Assembly (NCBI GenBank): GCA_017450645.1
Contig: JAFSTE010000019.1
Coordinates: 1-38,982, forward strand
Direction: 5' to 3'
DNA: 38,982 bases
DNA from: Eubacterium sp.
Lineage (GTDB): Bacteria > Bacillota > Clostridia > Oscillospirales > Acutalibacteraceae
How positions within the stretch are numbered: position 1 is the first letter of the stretch; each line of letters begins with the position of its first letter. The translations under genes were made by a program, and so were the position numbers. Shown here piece after piece: positions 17,487 to 25,093 of this stretch. The notes beneath the pieces were generated by a model. It was not told where the DNA came from and searched no databases. It saw only the letters and a list, made by a program, of their open reading frames with translations.

Positions 17487-18701
17487 TTAATAGTTTGTTA
17501 CCTTAATTGTATTAATTACTTCAATACCTTCAAGCTTTTTCTTAAGCTCGTTTTCGGTCATCTCGTCGGTGATAAAAGCAATCTCTTTTGACGGCTGACC
17601 AAAACGCGAAAGGTACTTGACCTCGCCGAAAACTGACTGGATTTTGTGGCTGTCGGCGATAGCTCTTACATAAAACGGTACGCTGATGCTCTCTTTGTAA
17701 TCTACTACATAGTCCTCAGCGCCTGCGCTCCAGCCGAAAATCTTTTTGCGGTTGATGTGCTTAGCAGCGTCCACCATATCCGCAACAACTGCCGAAGCGG
17801 TGGGCAGCTTACCTGCGCCCGGTCCGTAAAAGCATACATCGCCTACGGCGTCGCCTCTTACGAGAATTGCGTTAAATACGCCGTTTACGCTCGCAAGCTG
17901 TGAGCCGTGCTGTACAACCGCAGGGCTTACAAAAGCAGCAATTTTGTCGTCGCTGATATATTTAATCTGACCGAGCAGCTTAATTACGCCGATTGAAGAA
18001 ATGTACGAAACATCCTCAAGCGTGATGTTAGTAATACCCTCGGTTTCGACCTGGTTCGGATAAACATGCTTACCAAAGGCGAGGGAAGCGAGGATACAAA
18101 CCTTTCTGCACGCGTCAAAGCCTTCGATGTCGGCTGTCGGGTCCTTCTCGGCATAGCCGTTGTCCTGCGCGAGCTTAAGCGCGTCCTCAAAGGTCATGCC
18201 GTCCTCAATCATTTTAGTGAGGATAAAGTTCGTCGTGCCGTTTAAAATACCTGCAACGCCTTCGATGTTGTTAGCTGCAAGGCACTGCGACATAGGTCTG
18301 ATAATCGGGATACCGCCGCCGACCGACGCTTCGAAAAGGTAGTTAGCGCCGCTCTCCTCAGCCGCGTCAAGAAGCTCAAGTCCCTTTTGTGCAACAAGCT
18401 CCTTGTTAGATGTGATTACGCTCTTGCCAGCCTTTAACAGCTTCATTGTAAAGGTGTAAGCAGGCTCAACGCCGCCCATTGTTTCAGCAACAACCTTAAC
18501 CTCGGGGTCGTTTAAAATATCGTTAAAGTCCTTGGTGAAAAGGCTTTCGTGGCTGTCGCCGGGGAAGTCGCGCAAATCAAGGATATGTGAAACCTCAAGC
18601 GTTTCGCCGCCTGTGCGTTTTTTAATAATTTCTTTGTGCGTGTCGATAACCTCGACTACACCTGAGCCTACGGTGCCGTAGCCCATAACTGCAACTTTCA
18701 T
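17487..18701 (-). CDS. hom: Homoserine dehydrogenase
   Basis: It reduces aspartate semialdehyde to homoserine with NAD(P)H. The 404 residues include the N-terminal dinucleotide loop GYGTVGSGVVEV (7-18), the substrate domain with GGIPIIRPM and GILNGTTNFILTKM (about 140-175) and a C-terminal ACT domain (from about 330), the length typical for the threonine-regulated monofunctional enzyme. A strong RBS (GGAGGC) overlaps the end of the preceding ACT gene. It lies 21 bases upstream of lysC's start codon. Confidence 0.96.
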   Translation of the reverse strand: MKVAVMGYGTVGSGVVEVIDTHKEIIKKRTGGETLEVSHILDLRDFPGDSHESLFTKDFNDILNDPEVKVVAETMGGVEPAYTFTMKLLKAGKSVITSNKELVAQKGLELLDAAEESGANYLFEASVGGGIPIIRPMSQCLAANNIEGVAGILNGTTNFILTKMIEDGMTFEDALKLAQDNGYAEKDPTADIEGFDACRKVCILASLAFGKHVYPNQVETEGITNITLEDVSYISSIGVIKLLGQIKYISDDKIAAFVSPAVVQHGSQLASVNGVFNAILVRGDAVGDVCFYGPGAGKLPTASAVVADMVDAAKHINRKKIFGWSAGAEDYVVDYKESISVPFYVRAIADSHKIQSVFGEVKYLSRFGQPSKEIAFITDEMTENELKKKLEGIEVINTIKVTNY

Positions 18702-18710
18702 ATATGCCTC

Positions 18711-19139
18711 CTAAACTAAATCGGCGTCGGTTACGCCGCTGATTCTTTTAATTTTCTCGATTAGCTCATCCGTAGTGATTGCAGCCCTTGTAAGACTGAC
18801 GGTGATTGAAACATCGGCAACATCGTTTACGGGCGAGGTCTGGTGAATGCTAAGCACATTAGCGCCCGCAAGATACACCTCGTTCATAACCGAGCTTAGT
18901 ACGCCCGCGTTGTCAAGCAGCTTCGCGCTGATAGTTGCAGTGTTGCTTTCGCCCTCGCTGTACTCGAATATCTTATCCTTGTACTTATAATATGCAGAAC
19001 GCGAAATGCCTGCCATTTTAACAGCCTGCGAAACGCTTGATGCGCTGCCGCTCTTTAAATAATTGTTGACTTCAACAACCTTTTTATATACATCGGGGAG
19101 TATTGAAGTCTCAATGAGTAAGTATTTTGAAGTTTTCAA
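18711..19139 (-). CDS. PheB-like ACT domain protein
   Basis: The protein resembles Bacillus subtilis PheB (UPF0735). An N-terminal helical part with the motif SRSAYYKYKDKIF looks like a helix-turn-helix, and a C-terminal ACT domain carries GANVLSIHQTSP. ACT domains bind amino acids, so as first gene of an operon with hom and lysC it probably senses an aspartate-family or aromatic amino acid. I chose TTG 19139 (142 residues), six bases after AGGTGGTG; a GTG at 19151 in the same frame is the alternative and would give 146 residues. Confidence 0.85.
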   Translation of the reverse strand: MKTSKYLLIETSILPDVYKKVVEVNNYLKSGSASSVSQAVKMAGISRSAYYKYKDKIFEYSEGESNTATISAKLLDNAGVLSSVMNEVYLAGANVLSIHQTSPVNDVADVSITVSLTRAAITTDELIEKIKRISGVTDADLV

Positions 19140-19189
19140 ACTGTACACCACCTACGGACAGATGTATTACTGTGAGAAACACTTTTCAT

Positions 19190-19218
19190 ATACTATCACT
19201 AAAATATAAAATATACAA
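19190..19218 (-). promoter_or_regulatory. Promoter of the ACT/hom/lysC operon
   Basis: On the minus strand: TTGTAT (19218-19213), 17-bp spacer, TAGTAT (19195-19190). The leader is short, about 45 nt, with no lysine riboswitch or T-box visible. Confidence 0.55.
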
Positions 19219-19268
19219 GCTATTTTTTAAAATTTTCTAATTATTAACAAATATTAATAATATTTTGC

Positions 19269-19297
19269 TTGAATATTGTTAAAAATTGCTTTAAAAT
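19269..19297 (+). promoter_or_regulatory. Promoter of the AI-2E family gene
   Basis: TTGAAT (19269-19274), 17-bp spacer, TAAAAT (19292-19297), inside very AT-rich sequence between two divergent genes. Confidence 0.55.
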
Positions 19298-19327
19298 AAT
19301 AATAATTAAACAAAAGGAAGTATAATT

Positions 19328-20524
19328 ATGACCCCTAAGGTTGAAAAGAGAAGAGAATTTTTAATCAGCTTAGCTTTTATTGCTGCTATATTTGCGATAA
19401 TCTATGTGTATTTTAAGTATCTGTTCTGGGTTACAGCACCGTTTATTCTTACATTCCTGTTTTCGGTTATTCTTCAAAAGCCGCTAAGAGCGCTTGACAA
19501 AAAAACGCACAACAAGCACCATACCCTTTGGAGCGTGCTGCTTGTATTATTGTCTATAATTATCGTGCTGTTCCCGCTGGGTATGATACTCGGCGCCGTA
19601 ATATCTAAGATTACGCAGTTCGTTAAATACTTTATGGAGCAGATGAACGATATCCCGAACTTCCTTACTACTCTTGAAAGCGAGATATTAAGCATAATCA
19701 AGTTCCTGCCCGATTCACTGTATAAGAGCGTCAGCGAGTCGGTACAGAACTTCTTTACTCCGCTTATCGACGATTTTGATTTGGGCAACCTCGGCATTAA
19801 CTTCTCGACCCTTAAAAACGGCTTGTCATCGGGTGTTTCGGGTATGATGAGTATGGTTAAAAATGTGCCGTCCGTACTTATCGGATGCGTAATAGGCGCT
19901 ATCGCCTGGATATTCTTTACAAAGGACTATAACTTTATTGTCCGCTTTATCCAAAAGCAGCTGCCCGATAAGCGCAAGAACCTGCTTGTCGAGATAAAGC
20001 AGGTGTTCAGCAAGACTATACTTAAGATGGTCAGAGCGTACGGACTCATTATGCTTATCACATTTTTCGAGCTGTTCCTCGGCTTCTCGGTTATGTCGCT
20101 GCTCGGAATAATGAAAAACAGCTATTATATCCTTATCGCCGCTTTAATCGCAGTATTCGATATCCTGCCTATTGCGGGCTCGGGCGGAATACTTATTCCT
20201 TGGGCGCTTATTTCGCTTGTCCTCGGTAACTATAAACAGGCTATAGGCGTTATAGTTATTTACGCGCTGATTTCTGTAATAAGACAGTATATCGAGCCTA
20301 AGATTGTCGGCGACTCGCTCGGCGTTCACCCGATAGTAACGCTTATGGGCTTGTACTTCGGCTTAAAGCTGTTCGGCTTCCTCGGCATGTTCATAGTGCC
20401 GCTGACCGTAATGACGCTAAAAGCCTTTAACGACACCGGCAGAATTAATCTTTGGGAACCCGTTGAGCGTATTAAGCTCGACGCCGCAGCGCCCAAGAAA
20501 ACAAAGAAGGCAAAAAAAGAATAA
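19328..20524 (+). CDS. AI-2E family transporter (YtvI-like permease)
   Basis: 398 residues with about seven or eight hydrophobic segments: two near the N-terminus (13-33, 35-50), one at 64-86, then a soluble stretch (90-165) and the conserved C-terminal set, including GIMKNSYYILIAALIAVFD and the family hallmark DILPIAGSGGILIPW (about 275-292). Members are called AI-2E or putative permeases; in sporulating Firmicutes YtvI is a relative. Substrate is not established for most of them. RBS AAAGGAAG precedes ATG 19328. A hairpin follows the stop. Confidence 0.9.
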   Translation: MTPKVEKRREFLISLAFIAAIFAIIYVYFKYLFWVTAPFILTFLFSVILQKPLRALDKKTHNKHHTLWSVLLVLLSIIIVLFPLGMILGAVISKITQFVKYFMEQMNDIPNFLTTLESEILSIIKFLPDSLYKSVSESVQNFFTPLIDDFDLGNLGINFSTLKNGLSSGVSGMMSMVKNVPSVLIGCVIGAIAWIFFTKDYNFIVRFIQKQLPDKRKNLLVEIKQVFSKTILKMVRAYGLIMLITFFELFLGFSVMSLLGIMKNSYYILIAALIAVFDILPIAGSGGILIPWALISLVLGNYKQAIGVIVIYALISVIRQYIEPKIVGDSLGVHPIVTLMGLYFGLKLFGFLGMFIVPLTVMTLKAFNDTGRINLWEPVERIKLDAAAPKKTKKAKKE

Positions 20525-20550
20525 AAATTACTTAAAACTGAGTAAAATAA

Positions 20551-20578
20551 AAAGCGGCAACCGAAAGGTTGCCGCTTT
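20551..20578. terminator. Strong hairpin terminator, best read on the minus strand
   Basis: Perfect stem AAAGCGGCAACC / GGTTGCCGCTTT with a GAAA loop. On the minus strand it is followed by TTTTTATTTTA, a classical terminator directly downstream of the tRNA-like segment; on the plus strand it also stands 27 bases after the AI-2E gene but has only a short T-run. Confidence 0.85.
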
Positions 20579-20644
20579 GTGCAGGAGATGGTTCGTTTGC
20601 GACCGCTGCCGGTGGCAGATGAAGGGAGCAAAAAGAACTGCGTA

Positions 20645-20698
20645 GCGGTCTGAATTTTAAGGCTGCCTTTTGGCTGCCGCAAAAATTCAGGGCACCGC
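20645..20698. repeat. Long nested inverted repeat
   Basis: GCGGT (20645-20649) and CTGAATTTT (20650-20658) pair with AAAATTCAG (20682-20690) and ACCGC (20694-20698). The interior GGCTGCC-TTTT-GGCTGCC folds on itself as a seven-pair stem with one T-T mismatch. This looks like a structured RNA or a small palindromic element. Confidence 0.65.
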
Positions 20699-20706
20699 CA
20701 GCCGTT

Positions 20707-20744
20707 GACTTGAACCCACACAGCATTGCTGCCACTAGAACCTG
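20707..20744 (-). pseudogene. tRNA-Leu-like fragment (anticodon loop to T arm)
   Basis: Read on the minus strand, the segment has the anticodon-loop-like TCAGGTT (CAG anticodon), the 3' anticodon stem CTAGT, a long variable arm CAGCA-A-TGCTG typical of class II tRNAs, and the T-arm GTGGGTTCAAGTC. The sequence then departs from tRNA; about 115 bases on (20591-20580) comes CCATCTCCTGCA, which would complete the T stem and a leucine acceptor arm just before the terminator. The 5' half is not recognisable, so the gene is broken or mimicked. Confidence 0.5.
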
Positions 20745-21019
20745 ATGGTAACAGAACCTTGGTGAAAGGCGAAAAATCGCGGTATAAAGCCATTTTCCGC
20801 ACTTCTCTTATGCAAAAGTGTCAAATTTGAAAAGTGAGTGTTTGCAAGGGTTTCGGAACTTCGTTCAGGGGGAAAATCGAATGTAGCCGAAAGAAATTCT
20901 TGAAACGACCAGTACCCCGTCCGAAAAAAACTGAAAGGCTAATATGGCATTATACAAGTATTAAGATGTTTATAAACAATCAGTGTATTAAATCAAAACT
21001 TTGATTTGAAGGCTGTTTA

Positions 21020-21880
21020 TTAAACCTGAAAAGAGCGGGAGCGGATGGAGTTGAAAAAGGACGCATATTTTTTCTTGTAGGAATTCTGGCAGGCGATGTA
21101 AAAGGTGGCGTACGCTTCGGGCTCCTCAATCGGAATAACAACCCTGTTATTTCCGTACGGAGCGGAGTGAGTAAAAGCTTCCGTTGTGAAGCAGGGGAAA
21201 TCCGTTGCGTTAATCAGCTCTTCAAGCGAGTCCATTGAGTTCTGAACAAGGAAGTTAGCGCCCTTCATTTTTTCGTTGCAGATTTCCTTCCAGAAGCCGA
21301 TATGCTGAAAAAGAAGAAAGCTCTCGCCTTTAAAATCCTCGAATTTTACAAAATCTTTTCCTGCAAGACGGTGTGTTTTGGGAACGGAAATATATAAATG
21401 CTCACTGACAAACCGCTGACAGAACAGCTCTTCGCTTTCTGTCGGCTTATTTAATATTCCTATCTGATAGGTGTTGTCAAGCAGTCCCGCTTCAATATCG
21501 CCTATCTCCGCAAGCTCGCTTGTTATAAGCATACCGCCGAAATATTCCTGCAAAAGCGGCATAAGCTCGTTCATCGGGAACGGAGCGCACGCCCCAACGG
21601 TTATACTGCGCTGACTGCGGTCGAACGCTTTTATTCTGCGTATCATGCCGTTGTTCAGGCTGAGCATCTCGTTTGCAAGCCTTGCGGCAAGCTCGCCCGT
21701 TTCGTTAAGACTGATTTTTGCCTTATCCCGGTCAAAAAGCGAAACGCCGAGCTCCTCCTCGATTTTCTTCATTGAACGGCTTAAGGCGGGTTGTGAAATG
21801 TGGAGCGATTCCGCCGCCTTTGATAGCGTTCCATGTTCGGCAAAGGCGCAAAGCTGTTCGAGTAAATAAATCTCTATCAT
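21020..21880 (-). CDS. LysR family transcriptional regulator
   Basis: 286 residues. The N-terminal winged helix-turn-helix (1-60) has the family pattern AFAEHGTLSKAAESLHISQPALSRSMKKIEEELGVSLFDR (shown here in two parts: residues 12-30 and 31-49). The remainder is the substrate-binding domain (about 90-285) that senses a small ligand. It is divergent from a flavodoxin gene, the usual arrangement for a LysR protein controlling its neighbour, so it probably governs the redox cluster to its right. Ligand unknown. RBS AGGTGG precedes the start. Confidence 0.93.
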   Translation of the reverse strand: MIEIYLLEQLCAFAEHGTLSKAAESLHISQPALSRSMKKIEEELGVSLFDRDKAKISLNETGELAARLANEMLSLNNGMIRRIKAFDRSQRSITVGACAPFPMNELMPLLQEYFGGMLITSELAEIGDIEAGLLDNTYQIGILNKPTESEELFCQRFVSEHLYISVPKTHRLAGKDFVKFEDFKGESFLLFQHIGFWKEICNEKMKGANFLVQNSMDSLEELINATDFPCFTTEAFTHSAPYGNNRVVIPIEEPEAYATFYIACQNSYKKKYASFFNSIRSRSFQV

Positions 21881-21901
21881 ATTACCACCTATAAATGAAA
21901 G

Positions 21902-21919
21902 TTATAACTCTATGCATAA
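21902..21919. promoter_or_regulatory. Possible LysR operator dyad
   Basis: TTAT-N10-ATAA stands seven bases upstream of the flavodoxin -35 box in the shared regulator/flavodoxin region. The spacing is near but not equal to the classic T-N11-A, so this is tentative. Confidence 0.35.
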
Positions 21920-21926
21920 TTGATAT

Positions 21927-21955
21927 TTTACATTATTACCATTTTAGCATATAAT
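21927..21955 (+). promoter_or_regulatory. Promoter of the first flavodoxin unit
   Basis: TTTACA (21927-21932), 17-bp spacer, TATAAT (21950-21955), about 45 bases before the flavodoxin start. Confidence 0.75.
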
Positions 21956-22000
21956 TTAGGTGTAATCAATAGCGAAGATATATAATTTGGAGGTAATAAA

Positions 22001-22498
22001 ATGTCAAAAAATCTTGTATTATACTTTTCTGTTTACGGCACGGCGAAGGCTGTCGCTGAGGAAATTGCAAAGCAGACGGGCTCTGATATTCAGGAGATTG
22101 CGCCTGTACTTCCCTATGACAGCAACAGGGCAAATTACAACGCGCTTGCGGCTTATGCTAAGAAAGAGCACGATGAAAATATGCGACCTGCAATAAAGGA
22201 TAAAATCAATATAGAGGACTACGATAATATTTTCATTGGTTATCCGATGTGGTGGTACACCTTCCCGATGATTATTTACACGCTGTTTGATGAATATGAT
22301 TTCAGCGGTAAAACAATTATTCCGTTCAATACGCATATGGGAAGCTCGGACGGCGGAACCTATCAAACAATCGCCGAGCTTGAGCCGAACGCAAAAGTAT
22401 TAAAGGGCTTGCCCGTTGAGATGTCCGCCGCAGAGCGCGGTTGCAAAAAGGCGGTATCAATATGGCTCAACAGCTTACAGGACGCCCGTATTGTGTGA
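22001..22498 (+). CDS. Flavodoxin
   Basis: 165-residue FMN electron carrier of the Flavodoxin_4 type. FMN phosphate loop SVYGTAKAVAEEIA at about residues 10-23, the aromatic flavin-stacking segment GYPMWWYTFPM near 80-90 and the second loop THMGSSDGGTY near 112-122. RBS TTGGAGG. First gene after the LysR-facing promoter; followed without a terminator by a small membrane protein and an aldo/keto reductase, so probably one transcript. The partner reductase is not identified. Confidence 0.92.
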   Translation: MSKNLVLYFSVYGTAKAVAEEIAKQTGSDIQEIAPVLPYDSNRANYNALAAYAKKEHDENMRPAIKDKINIEDYDNIFIGYPMWWYTFPMIIYTLFDEYDFSGKTIIPFNTHMGSSDGGTYQTIAELEPNAKVLKGLPVEMSAAERGCKKAVSIWLNSLQDARIV

Positions 22499-22552
22499 AA
22501 TGCACAACAAAAAAACAAAAGAAATTTTAATTGAATGTAAAAGGAGGTTATT

Positions 22553-22915
22553 ATGAAAAAAGAAAAGAGAGTTTATAAGCGCAGTTTTAAGAATCTTGTG
22601 GCTATTTTTGTGGCACTTGTATTTTTGCTACTTGGCGTTCTGCTTAACTGCTTTACGGCTTATGCCGTGATTAACGGAGCGAAGGTCAGCTTTTATCTGT
22701 TTTACAGCTTGCAGATAATTACAAATGTTATTACTGCAGGTATGCTGACATTCCTTGCGATGTCCGGCTTTAACAAGTATGCAGCGCAGGATATTATCAA
22801 TACGAAAAGAAAAAAAGTAATATTCGGTCTGACAACCTTCGTGCTCACAATGCTTTTTGCCATGGCAAATTGCTGCTGTATGTGGTATATGATGTGCGGA
22901 GCAACGGCATGTTAA
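22553..22915 (+). CDS. Small membrane protein with a cysteine-rich end
   Basis: 120 residues, basic N-terminus (KKEKRVYKRSFK), three hydrophobic segments (about 14-38, 46-68, 88-112). The last segment holds CCC followed by C and a final C at the end (NCCCMWYMMCGATAC). RBS AAAGGAGG is strong. I do not recognise a family. The position between flavodoxin and an oxidoreductase, and the cysteines, could suggest metal or redox work in the membrane, but this is a guess. Confidence 0.75.
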   Translation: MKKEKRVYKRSFKNLVAIFVALVFLLLGVLLNCFTAYAVINGAKVSFYLFYSLQIITNVITAGMLTFLAMSGFNKYAAQDIINTKRKKVIFGLTTFVLTMLFAMANCCCMWYMMCGATAC

Positions 22916-22938
22916 TTTAAGTAACAGGAGATATTATT

Positions 22939-23781
22939 ATGAAGTATGTAACAATGAATAACGGCGGCAAATGCCCCGTAGTCGGAATAGGCACCTTTAT
23001 GCTTGCGCCTGAGGATGCACAGAACAGTGTGAGAGAAGCGCTCAAAATGGGCTACCGTCTGGTGGATACCGCCGCTGCGTATGTCAACGAAAGAGCGGTT
23101 GGACGCGGAATTAAGGAAAGCGGCGTTTCAAGAGAAGAAATCTTCCTATCAACCAAGCTCTGGCCCAGCGAATATGAAAACGAAAACGCTGTTGATGAAA
23201 CGCTGGAAAGGCTTGGTGTTGATTATATAGATTTGCTTTATATCCACCAACCTTCCGGTAATTGGCTTGCGGGCTACCGTCTGCTGGAAAAGGCGTATAA
23301 AGAGGGCAAAGCAAAGTCTATCGGTATTTCAAACTTTGAGGGAAAATATATTGCCGAGCTGGAAACAAAATGGGAAATCGCACCGCAGTTTATTCAGGTG
23401 GAGGCGCACCCATATTTTCAGCAGGACGAGCTTCGCATAACACTGGATAAATACGGAATCAGACTGATGGCGTGGTACCCGCTCGGTCACGGCGACAAAT
23501 CGCTGATTAACGAACCGATATTCAAAGCGCTCGGCGAAAAGTACGGCAAAACGCCCGCCCAGGTAATTCTCCGCTGGCATACGCAGATGGGTTTTGTAGT
23601 CATCCCCGGAAGTAAGAATGTTGACCACATCAAAGATAATCTTGATATTCTTGATTTTAAACTTACCGACGGCGAAATGGAAGAAATCGGAAAGCTTAAC
23701 AAAGGCGTTCGTTACTACAACGGAACTGAAGAACAGCTGGCAGGCTATGCTCTCTGGCAGCCCACATATGAAACGAAGTAA
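22939..23781 (+). CDS. Aldo/keto reductase
   Basis: 280-residue NADPH-dependent oxidoreductase with TIM-barrel fold. The catalytic tetrad is complete: D43 (LVDTAAAY), Y48, K73 (STKLW) and H103 (YIHQP). The C-terminal NADP motif VIPGSKN with the following region stands near 222-228. It resembles the 2,5-diketo-gluconate/methylglyoxal reductase branch that acts on aldehydes and reactive carbonyls. RBS ACAGGAG. It sits in the LysR-flavodoxin cluster; fourteen bases separate it from the following flavodoxin lipoprotein. Confidence 0.93.
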   Translation: MKYVTMNNGGKCPVVGIGTFMLAPEDAQNSVREALKMGYRLVDTAAAYVNERAVGRGIKESGVSREEIFLSTKLWPSEYENENAVDETLERLGVDYIDLLYIHQPSGNWLAGYRLLEKAYKEGKAKSIGISNFEGKYIAELETKWEIAPQFIQVEAHPYFQQDELRITLDKYGIRLMAWYPLGHGDKSLINEPIFKALGEKYGKTPAQVILRWHTQMGFVVIPGSKNVDHIKDNLDILDFKLTDGEMEEIGKLNKGVRYYNGTEEQLAGYALWQPTYETK

Positions 23782-23794
23782 CAGAGGTGAAACA

Positions 23795-24481
23795 ATGAAA
23801 AAGATAGTTGCTTTAATATTGGCACTTACGCTTATTTTTACTTTTACTGCCTGTTCTGCGGGCGGCGGCAACGAAACGACAACGGCGAACACGCAAAGTA
23901 CAGCTGCAGGCACCACCTCTGCCGAGGCGGAGCAGATGGAAGAAGCGCCGACAAAGGATAAGAAAATACTCACAATCTATTTCAGCTCTGCTAATACGGT
24001 TGACGCAACCTCGTCTGCAACTCCGTATTTTGACGGCGTGGCTTCCACCGAATACCTTGCGCAGTATATCAATAAAAAGGTCGGCGGCGATATTGCAAAA
24101 ATTACACCCGTCAAGGATTATCCCGAGGATTATAACGGCACTGCCGACGCGGCTAAAGCAGAAAACGATAAGGACGAGCGTCCCGAATTTCAAAAGCTCG
24201 AAGTCAACCCCGAGGATTACGATGTGATTTTTGTCGGCTATCCGATGTGGTGGTACACCCTGCCGATGATTATGTACACCTTCTTTGACGCCTACGATTT
24301 CAGTGGCATGACGGTGATTCCGTTTAACACGCACGAAGGCAGCGGAGACGGCGGCACTTACGATAAAATTCAGGACTTCGAGCCGAACGCTACCGTACTT
24401 GAAGGCTTCAATGTCAGGGGCAACAGCGCTGATAAAGCCGACAGCGACCTTGACGAATGGCTGGCAGGATTGAATTATTAA
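23795..24481 (+). CDS. Flavodoxin-domain lipoprotein
   Basis: 228 residues. ATG 23795 was chosen because it follows AGAGGTGAAAC and gives a lipoprotein signal (lipobox FTAC, Cys20); the same frame is open further left inside the reductase gene. After a Thr/Ser/Ala/Glu-rich linker (about 21-58) comes a flavodoxin domain with GYPMWWYTLPM and THEGSGDGGTY, nearly the same motifs as in the cytoplasmic flavodoxin two genes earlier, so likely a duplication with gain of an export signal. An extracytoplasmic flavodoxin could feed electrons to membrane or outside acceptors. Confidence 0.9.
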   Translation: MKKIVALILALTLIFTFTACSAGGGNETTTANTQSTAAGTTSAEAEQMEEAPTKDKKILTIYFSSANTVDATSSATPYFDGVASTEYLAQYINKKVGGDIAKITPVKDYPEDYNGTADAAKAENDKDERPEFQKLEVNPEDYDVIFVGYPMWWYTLPMIMYTFFDAYDFSGMTVIPFNTHEGSGDGGTYDKIQDFEPNATVLEGFNVRGNSADKADSDLDEWLAGLNY

Positions 24482-24486
24482 GAATT

Positions 24487-24514
24487 AACACTCCGTCTTT
24501 CAGTCGGAGTGTTT
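24487..24514 (+). terminator. Terminator of the first flavodoxin unit
   Basis: AACACTCCG / CGGAGTGTT stem with a nine-base loop TCTTTCAGT, then TTTG. The -35 box of the next promoter overlaps its last bases. Confidence 0.85.
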
Positions 24515-24541
24515 GCCAATTATTAAAAGATTTGTTATAAT
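24513..24541 (+). promoter_or_regulatory. Promoter of the second flavodoxin unit
   Basis: TTGCCA (24513-24518), 17-bp spacer, TATAAT (24536-24541), directly after the preceding terminator and 18 bases before the start codon. Confidence 0.75.
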
Positions 24542-24559
24542 AAACCAAAGGTGTAAGTT

Positions 24560-25072
24560 ATGAGTAAAACATTAGTTATTTATTATTCAAGAAAAGGCGA
24601 AAACTATTTTAACGGCAGCCTTAAGACTATTGATAAGGGCAATACGGAAATAGTTGCCGAATTTATTCGCGATGCTGTCGGCGCCGATTTGTTTGAAGTT
24701 GACACGGTAAAGGAATACGATAAATCCTATATGGTATGTATTGACGAAGCAAAAAAGGAATTGCGTGAAAACTCGCGCCCCGAACTGAAAAAGGCGCTTT
24801 CCGATATCAGCGCGTATGATAATATTGTTGTTGCAGGTCCGTGCTGGTGGGGAACTTATCCCATGGCAATTTTTACCCAGCTTGACAAGCTTGATTTCAG
24901 CGGAAAAAAGCTGTTTCCCGTTATGACTCATGAGGGCAGCGGGCTTGCAAGTTCGGCAAAGGACCTGAAAAAATACTGTTCTGATATTGGGGAGGGGCTT
25001 GCAATTCAGGGCGCATGCGCTTCTTCGTCAAAAGGTATTGTTGAAAAATGGGCAAAGCAAAATCTTTTATAA
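24560..25072 (+). CDS. Flavodoxin (second cytoplasmic copy)
   Basis: 170-residue flavodoxin with the N-terminal phosphate-binding strand-loop YYSRKGENYF, the aromatic flavin loop GPCWWGTYPM (about 94-103) and THEGSGLASS. It is more distant from the other two (different loop residues and a longer first loop), so its redox role may differ. It begins a new transcription unit that continues into an LtrA-like protein, a decarboxylase-cupin fusion and two further genes. Confidence 0.92.
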   Translation: MSKTLVIYYSRKGENYFNGSLKTIDKGNTEIVAEFIRDAVGADLFEVDTVKEYDKSYMVCIDEAKKELRENSRPELKKALSDISAYDNIVVAGPCWWGTYPMAIFTQLDKLDFSGKKLFPVMTHEGSGLASSAKDLKKYCSDIGEGLAIQGACASSSKGIVEKWAKQNLL

Positions 25073-25093
25073 GTAAAAAATGCAGAGGAACAT

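Larger units (their letters stand above)
20553..20943 (-). ncRNA. Candidate non-coding RNA or relic containing a tRNA-Leu-like 3' half
   Basis: No credible gene fills 20525-21019. On the minus strand a good -10 box (TATAAT, 20954-20949; weak TTGTTT 19 bp upstream) and the strong terminator at 20551-20578 would frame a transcript of about 390 nt. It contains the tRNA-Leu-like piece at 20707-20744, an imperfect long hairpin at 20645-20698 and short stems. An open frame of up to 158 residues crosses it on the minus strand but runs into the AI-2E gene, has no good start and reads through the tRNA-like sequence, so I do not call it a protein. Known RNAs (tmRNA, RNase P, SRP, 6S) were looked for by eye and not recognised. 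Confidence 0.35.

Noticed and set aside
19140-19327. Lysine riboswitch or T-box before the hom-lysC operon
   Set aside because: The leader is about 45 nt and shows no specifier or aptamer sequences.
20326-20802. Minus-strand open frame of 158 codons over the tRNA-like region
   Set aside because: It overlaps the AI-2E gene end by 199 bases, reads through tRNA-like and hairpin sequence, and has no convincing start or family; structure explains the region better.
20553-20943. tmRNA, RNase P or SRP RNA in the junction
   Set aside because: None of the conserved strings of these RNAs (for example a tag-peptide frame or the GAGGAAAGTCC type of RNase P core) could be found by eye.
23618-23794. Longer start for the flavodoxin lipoprotein inside the aldo/keto reductase gene
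   Set aside because: It would hide the lipoprotein signal and lacks a ribosome site; ATG 23795 has both.
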